From a bacterium (GTDB lineage: Bacteria; Planctomycetota; Planctomycetia; Pirellulales; Pirellulaceae), in contig JAUIHJ010000427.1 of assembly GCA_030432015.1 (NCBI GenBank), positions 1 through 7,341 on the forward strand: DNA of 7,341 nt. The letters run 5' to 3'. Each line of letters begins with the position of its first letter. Position 1 is the first letter of the stretch. The position numbers were made by a program, and so were the translations under genes. Shown here one piece after another: positions 6,201 through 7,341 of this stretch. The notes below the pieces were generated by a model. The model was not told where the DNA came from. It did no database searches and saw only the letters and a list, made by a program, of their open reading frames with translations.

Positions 6201-7341
6201 GGAATCAATGCGTTGGGCGAGTCGGTCGAATTGACCACGACCACGATGTCGATGGACGTCAACCACAACGGCCAGATCGATCCGCTGACGGAGACCGGAC
6301 TGTATTGGTTCGAGGAACTGGTTCCCGGTCTGTACACGGTTAGCGAAGAGGTGCCCTTCGATTGGACAGCCACCTCACCTCCATCGGTCGGCCCGCAACC
6401 GCTGGTGGAAGGTGGGCTGGAATTCATCGATTTTGCCAACGCGCAGTTTGACTTTGGCGATGCACCCGATGCGAATTATGCGACACTCTTTTCCAGCGAC
6501 GGTGCTCGCCATGTGGTGGTTGATGGGCTTTACCTGGGGGACGGCGTTACGGTCGAGGGAGACGGGCAGCCGGATCCCGTCATCAATCCGATCGAGTTTT
6601 TCGAAGGTGCACAACGAGATTTTCTCGACGATGGCGTTCAACTGCTGAGTCCCCTCGTCCCAGGTTTGCTGGCGGAGGTGGAAGTCACCGCCTCCGCGGC
6701 CGGGAAGCTGGATGCGTGGATTGACTTTACCGCTGATGGGGATTGGCTCGACGGTGGCGAGCAAATCTTTATCAGCCAGCCGCTGGTCGCTGGCGTTAAT
6801 CAATTGACATTCACCGTGCCCGCCGGTGCGACCCTGGGCACGACCTTTGCGCGATGGAGATTCAGCACCGCAGGCGGCCTATCGCCAATTGGCACCGCAC
6901 CCGACGGTGAGGTCGAAGACTACCGCGTCGCCATCCGTGATGGCAACATCGTGACCAACAACCTGGCGCGCTTCGTCAATCCCATTACGCCGGCAGACCT
7001 GGTCAGCCGGTTGGTCGGCGGCGGTATTTCGGTCTCGAATATCAGCTACAGCGGTGCCAGTCTGGCGGGCGGCCTGTTCGACAATGGCGACGCCGTCCTG
7101 GGGCTGTCATCCGGCATTGCGCTGAGCAGCGGTGCCGTCAAGGATATTTCAGGAGCGAATCTCTTCGACGACGTTACATCGGAATTCTTCGAGCCTGGTG
7201 ATGCGGAATTGGATAGTCTCTCCGGTTTCACCACGTACGACGCAACGGTGCTGGAGTTCGACTTTATCCCCAACACGGATACGGTGCGTTTCCGCTATGT
7301 CTTTGCTTCTGACGAATACAACGAATATACCAACACCGAGT
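108..7341 (+). CDS. Giant modular extracellular/surface protein (Calx-beta, GEVED, choice-of-anchor, propeller domains), 3' partial
   Basis: One frame runs without a stop to the right edge: 2,411 codons plus one base. Order of modules: basic leader with an LEPR-XLL-like motif (54-64), FG-GAP/VCBS-like region (65-440), five Calx-beta domains (441-1035), GEVED (1040-1204), two DUF642/choice-of-anchor-C modules (1215-1602), GEVED (1602-1762), SdrD_B-like domain with inserted propeller (1766-2113), GEVED (2114-2276), choice-of-anchor L (2281 onward). These families are known from secreted and surface proteins; no enzyme motif is visible. After residue 64 the chain is strongly acidic, with many Asp-rich loops suited to Ca2+, and I count only five Cys (544, 547, 1212, 1221, 1749). 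Role inferred: surface adhesin or structural envelope protein. ATG 108 was chosen because a GGAG lies 8 bases upstream and the basic leader fits the family. The frame stays open back to base 3, so an upstream start is not excluded. ATG 234 (residue 43) is an alternative without a visible ribosome site. Confidence 0.96.
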   Translation, partial: MPRGKLHRVLVQSKTLIRQRFLAPLRATFPAALLRHAPTPSSMRSQRTMAPPESLEARVVLAASPFSALANYAALANEDGVVGQSGGTSFELRRYYLNTDNASDLEIAFDFGHGPGALQNITKDAAGGPAGAPYPWQHKPLVGRWPRFDHGNGQFLPNDGLSRPGSVERAPYLPQVSDNAKGWWQWNLDTDPLDNGRDARNNQDSDIIFYFGRWELGDQPVVGDFDGDGLTDVGIARPTGTVAPRPYDWHIIYGKDFTPAMYINNQPAPEHPVEYIPIGSDPNLNPNGAGADPPVHFLATYGFEGDLPIAGNWNANTFGGVGADIPAIVSQVSTGGNYQIYFATNTGGPNPLSYGSVNTASPLAIKHGILTYADGNDELVFGQFAGTRKTGIAAVSGTTPNTVTTWKVDTNLNGIEDNPSKRLGYGFPRHLALAGQFTQPNLKISDVILTEGDSGTKNATFTIELVRPDDSNSRHETVVPVTVNYSTRNNSATANSDYIAKSGSLTFQPYETVKTVSVVVNGDDVVELTEFFFLDLTSPVNAGCFDCVGGATITNDDAAQVSVAVVGSPTMPEGDSGTANATFRISLDYLVNSNVTVNYTTVDGTAEASSDYVATSGTASITSGQSYVDVQVPIKGDLLVELDENFHFDISAPQANGRNVTLGTTRATKTIVNDDSAVVNVAVLGSLAMPEGDSGATSAAFRISVTNPVDAEVTVSYATVDGTATAGSDYKEKQRAVSIEPGESYVDVIVEEIYGDMLVELNETFHFDIATLENAGRDVSFGTTRATKTITNDDFATFDVAVVGDPGTPEGDSGTTPVTFSISLSHPIETSTSIGYSTVDGTALGLGDYWPVNGLITFLPNTNEPVEITVDVAGEKLVELNEQFSLMLGDLDDGGRAVTIGQGSAIKTIINDDDAVISVAVVGSGESLEGDAGTTDTQFQLSIDNPVSVPVTFDLGTQDGTTIAGLDYLAVSDQRTIAPGQTTIPDDLVTVSILGDELLEPDEIFSLVLANLQAGGLAVSFGDGSAEMTILNDDGIFNEDLIDLGDAPAPYPTLLANNGAVHPAIGPRLGTYRDHEHDGQPTPGALGDDINGLPSDEDGITLGVLTAGEAAASVTVNVQNAPAGARLDAWIDFDGDGAWSGPQEQIADNLPVVAGNNQVAFAVPPDAIDGFTYARFRLSTVGDAEPTGPAFDGEVEDHRVRIVLPPPPVSDCGPDNMIFNCSFELAGDVPAPPTAAQQFLTLPVNSQAMANWLTFAHPDDPNGTIDWVHDKHFAASDGTYSVDLSGTPGRGGVRQTVATVPGKEYELSFDLAGNPIGRFLLPDPADPLKVLEVSAAGQSAEFSFTVADDATSEDVGWLRKQWSFVATDTTTTIEFLASAPLPDSDGQPLLDYGPTLDNIHLAPSRNLLVNGSFEILNNPSTLINGAVVTNPPDATIPIYVLGPGSSAIAGWNVEAQTTPLQTIDWVYESHLVPTHGVQSLDLNGTPGHGGVIQTIETAPGIPYSLTFDVGVNPLGRNDEDKILQVEAISLPGGAVIASQTYNKPAAGHDGTPRWTEEFFSFSATSNATRLRFRSIAPTGLVGPIITTQDFGIQFDNAYLEVYDYGDAPDTYGTTTLADGPHHIPRGPRLGAQRDIESGGNPSPLANGDDLQAVDDEDGVTFGHLFVGQYDAPVTVNVQNAPDGAKLDAWMDFNGDGMFTADEQIFDSADVVNGNNALTFIIPANAAAATTVSRFRISPQGNLDPTGFGCDGEVEDHLARIFVRSNIHGQKVEDTNADGGQIEFVGSIDVTDITGGLELRGLAFDKETGTLFVSGTLNDNASVIGQIGTAPGPVDLLNSAQVDLTSVAGLDDLPNGRLLVSNAQPGGNNGGLYVIDGQTGAILPNSRVVLDPPSGQPEGATLHGPTGVYYVVDSSQQAIYVYDADGQLKGSGSTAAQFPGFDAPQGIDFDPATGNLFLVDDGLGELVTMTLWGTVVDRIDLTALSGGLADAEAVAYDAATRTWYVLFDNENRIGIFQRQYETGVDGVNITLTGINALGESVELTTTTMSMDVNHNGQIDPLTETGLYWFEELVPGLYTVSEEVPFDWTATSPPSVGPQPLVEGGLEFIDFANAQFDFGDAPDANYATLFSSDGARHVVVDGLYLGDGVTVEGDGQPDPVINPIEFFEGAQRDFLDDGVQLLSPLVPGLLAEVEVTASAAGKLDAWIDFTADGDWLDGGEQIFISQPLVAGVNQLTFTVPAGATLGTTFARWRFSTAGGLSPIGTAPDGEVEDYRVAIRDGNIVTNNLARFVNPITPADLVSRLVGGGISVSNISYSGASLAGGLFDNGDAVLGLSSGIALSSGAVKDISGANLFDDVTSEFFEPGDAELDSLSGFTTYDATVLEFDFIPNTDTVRFRYVFASDEYNEYTNTE
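300..1427 (+). other. FG-GAP/VCBS-like propeller region (residues 65-440)
   Basis: The clearest repeat is GDQPVVGDFDGDGLTDVGIA, whose DFDGDGLTD (224-232) is the typical Ca2+-binding loop of FG-GAP/VCBS blades. Weaker copies follow: GDLPIAGNWN (305-313), in which the Asp loop is lost and replaced by a longer insert; LVFGQFAGTRKTGIAAVSG (379-397); and LALAGQF (431-437). Each has the strand-Gly-x-(F/W) core, often followed by Trp/Tyr strands. This suggests a degenerate beta-propeller of about four recognisable blades. Residues 65-200 contain a Trp- and Tyr-rich stretch that I cannot assign and that may hold further worn blades or a separate domain. Such repeats are known in extracellular ligand-binding proteins. 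No catalytic motif is seen. Confidence 0.65.
1428..3212 (+). repeat. Five tandem Calx-beta domains (residues 441-1035)
   Basis: Copies lie at 1428-1781, 1785-2138, 2139-2495, 2496-2852 and 2853-3212. Each has an EGDSG-type motif near its start (codons at 1458, 1824, 2178, 2535 and 2892), a central DGTA-x4-DY-type motif (degenerate in copy 1), a (V/L)EL-x-E motif and a closing NDD. The anchor spacing is 366, 354, 357 and 357 bases. Copies 2 and 3 are closest, sharing MPEGDSG, FHFD and GTTRATKTI, yet their codons differ widely, so the duplication is not recent. Copy 1 is the most divergent: it replaces DGTA with NNSA and carries a Cys-Phe-Asp-Cys pair (544-547). Calx-beta folds bind Ca2+ in sodium-calcium exchangers and form stiff rods in bacterial surface proteins. 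Here they probably act as a Ca2+-stabilised stalk between the N-terminal propeller and the GEVED section. Confidence 0.93.
3225..3719 (+). other. GEVED domain 1 (residues 1040-1204)
   Basis: It opens with LGDAP, continues through a DGQP and DEDG segment, and has the diagnostic LDAWIDFDGDG (1127-1137) and closing GEVEDHRV (1193-1200). GEVED domains are recurrent beta-rich modules of unknown precise role in large secreted bacterial proteins. The DFDGDG loop looks suited to Ca2+. It follows directly on the last Calx-beta domain. A Pro-rich linker (LPPPPV, 1204-1209) separates it from the next module. Confidence 0.9.
3750..4316 (+). other. DUF642/choice-of-anchor-C-type module 1 (residues 1215-1403)
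   Basis: Visible hallmarks are a first strand with NCSFE where the family normally has NGSFE, a W-x-IDWV-type core (GTIDWV), SVDLSGTPGRGGVRQT, the strand YELSFDLAGNP, and the closing GPTLDNI. Together they match the DUF642/choice-of-anchor C family, a galactose-binding-like beta-sandwich found in secreted proteins. The altered Gly gives Cys1221, which could pair with Cys1212 just ahead of the domain. Ligand unknown; carbohydrate binding is plausible for the fold but is an inference. Confidence 0.8.
4320..4913 (+). other. DUF642/choice-of-anchor-C-type module 2 (residues 1405-1602)
   Basis: A second copy follows module 1 with almost no linker. It has the canonical LLVNGSFE, an IAGW strand, TIDWVYE, SLDLNGTPGHGGVIQT, the strand YSLTFDVGVNP, and FDNAYLEVYD at the end. 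It shares the core order with module 1 but diverges in the loops: it lacks the Cys and has a longer insert after the first strand (residues about 1413-1445). The pair probably arose by tandem duplication and then diverged. As with module 1, binding of glycans or cell-wall polymers is possible but not shown. Confidence 0.83.
4911..5393 (+). other. GEVED domain 2 (residues 1602-1762)
   Basis: It contains YGDAPDTYG, DDEDGV, LDAWMDFNGDG (1686-1696) and GEVEDHLARI (from 1751). The segment before the Trp loop (VTVNVQNAP) is identical in protein to that of GEVED 1, making these two the closest pair of the three. A lone Cys1749 sits two residues before the GEVED motif. It separates the choice-of-anchor-C modules from the SdrD_B/propeller unit. 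Confidence 0.9.
5403..5447 (+). other. N-terminal strand of an SdrD_B-like domain (residues 1766-1780)
   Basis: IHGQKVEDTNADGG resembles the opening of SdrD_B-type domains in planctomycete surface proteins (pattern I-x-G-x-K-x-x-D-x-N-x-D-G). In a normal domain a strand of the type G-V-x-G-V-x-I-x-L follows within about 10 residues. Here that strand appears only at residue 2022, after a propeller. The match is short, so this is a proposal rather than a firm call. Confidence 0.45.
5448..6164 (+). other. Inserted NHL/SdiA-regulated-like beta-propeller (residues 1781-2019)
   Basis: Five repeats begin near residues 1798 (LRGLAFDKETGTLFVSG), 1846 (VAGLDDLPNGRLLVS), 1896 (PEGATLHGPTGVYYVVD), 1943 (PQGIDFDPATGNLFLVDD) and 1990 (AEAVAYDAATRTWYVLFD). 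Spacing is 47-50 residues. Each reads (G/A)-hydrophobic-x-(F/Y/L)-D-x-x-(T/N)-G-x-L-(F/Y)-V-(V/S)-(D/S), the pattern of NHL or SdiA-regulated-like blades. The strand before the first repeat (IEFVGSIDV, 1781-1789) and the strand after the last (RIGIFQR, 2011-2017) could close the ring. No catalytic residues can be assigned; such propellers usually bind ligands or partners. Confidence 0.72.
6168..6446 (+). other. C-terminal part of SdrD_B-like domain with EF-hand-type loop (residues 2021-2113)
   Basis: GVDGVNITLTG (2022-2032), then DVNHNGQIDPLTE (2050-2062), then TGLYWFEELVPGLYTVSEEV and WTATSP form the usual second half of SdrD_B/Cna-B-type repeats: a strand, a Ca2+ loop, the 'G-x-Y-x-F-x-x-L-x-P-G-x-Y' strand pair and a final 'W-x-x-T-x-P'. 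DVNHNGQIDPLTE has Asp/Asn at positions 1, 3 and 5, Gly at 6, Ile at 8 and Glu last, fitting a 12-13 residue calcium loop. It ends in FANAQ, which leads directly into GEVED 3. Confidence 0.7.
6447..6935 (+). other. GEVED domain 3 (residues 2114-2276)
   Basis: It has FDFGDAPDANYAT, LDAWIDFTADGDW (2201-2213) and GEVEDYRVAI (from 2267). The Asp loop differs from the first two copies (DFTADGD rather than DF(D/N)GDG), and the DEDGV segment is replaced by LDDGVQ. It is the most divergent of the three GEVED copies. It lies between the SdrD_B-like unit and the choice-of-anchor L domain. Confidence 0.9.
6948..7341 (+). other. Choice-of-anchor L domain, cut by window edge (residues 2281-2411+)
   Basis: The order of motifs fits this family: a leading N-x-x-TPADLVSRLVGGGISVSN, then YSGAS, GIALSSG, a GDAELDSLSG segment, DATVLEFDFIPNTDTVRF, and RYVFASDEYNEY. 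In the family the next part normally includes an FNDVF-type motif, which would begin just past the edge. About the first 130 residues are present. The name reflects that proteins with this domain carry different C-terminal anchors; the anchor here is not visible. Confidence 0.88.

Overview
The window lies almost entirely inside one very large gene on the + strand. A single reading frame is open from base 3 to base 7340 with no stop. The best start is ATG 108, giving at least 2,411 codons before the gene runs off the right edge. The product reads as a giant, modular, secreted or cell-surface protein. I see no second protein gene, RNA gene, mobile element or CRISPR array. Only about 107 bases of possible upstream leader are present.

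The likely host is a member of the Planctomycetota, perhaps Pirellulales. This is inferred from the module set (LEPR-XLL-like N-terminal motif, Calx-beta arrays, repeated GEVED domains, 'choice-of-anchor' domains, an SdrD_B-like domain), from the very large size, and from moderately high GC. No marker gene is present, so the assignment is provisional.

Layout of the protein, with residues counted from ATG 108: basic leader and LEPR-XLL-like motif (1-64); FG-GAP/VCBS-like propeller region (about 65-440); five Calx-beta domains in tandem (441-1035); GEVED 1 (1040-1204); two tandem DUF642/choice-of-anchor-C-type modules (1215-1403 and 1405-1602); GEVED 2 (1602-1762); an SdrD_B-like domain that appears to be interrupted by a beta-propeller of about 240 residues with five clear repeats (1766-2113); GEVED 3 (2114-2276); and the first part of a choice-of-anchor L domain (2281-2411), cut by the window edge.

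The modules suggest an extended, acidic, calcium-stabilised extracellular protein that could act in adhesion, cell-envelope structure or glycan/protein binding. No catalytic domain is visible. The C-terminal anchor that would show how it is held at the cell (dockerin, PEP-CTERM or other) lies beyond the window. No multi-gene system is present. The most unusual points are the apparently split SdrD_B-like domain, the use of GEVED as a recurring separator, and a perfect 12-bp palindrome upstream of the start.
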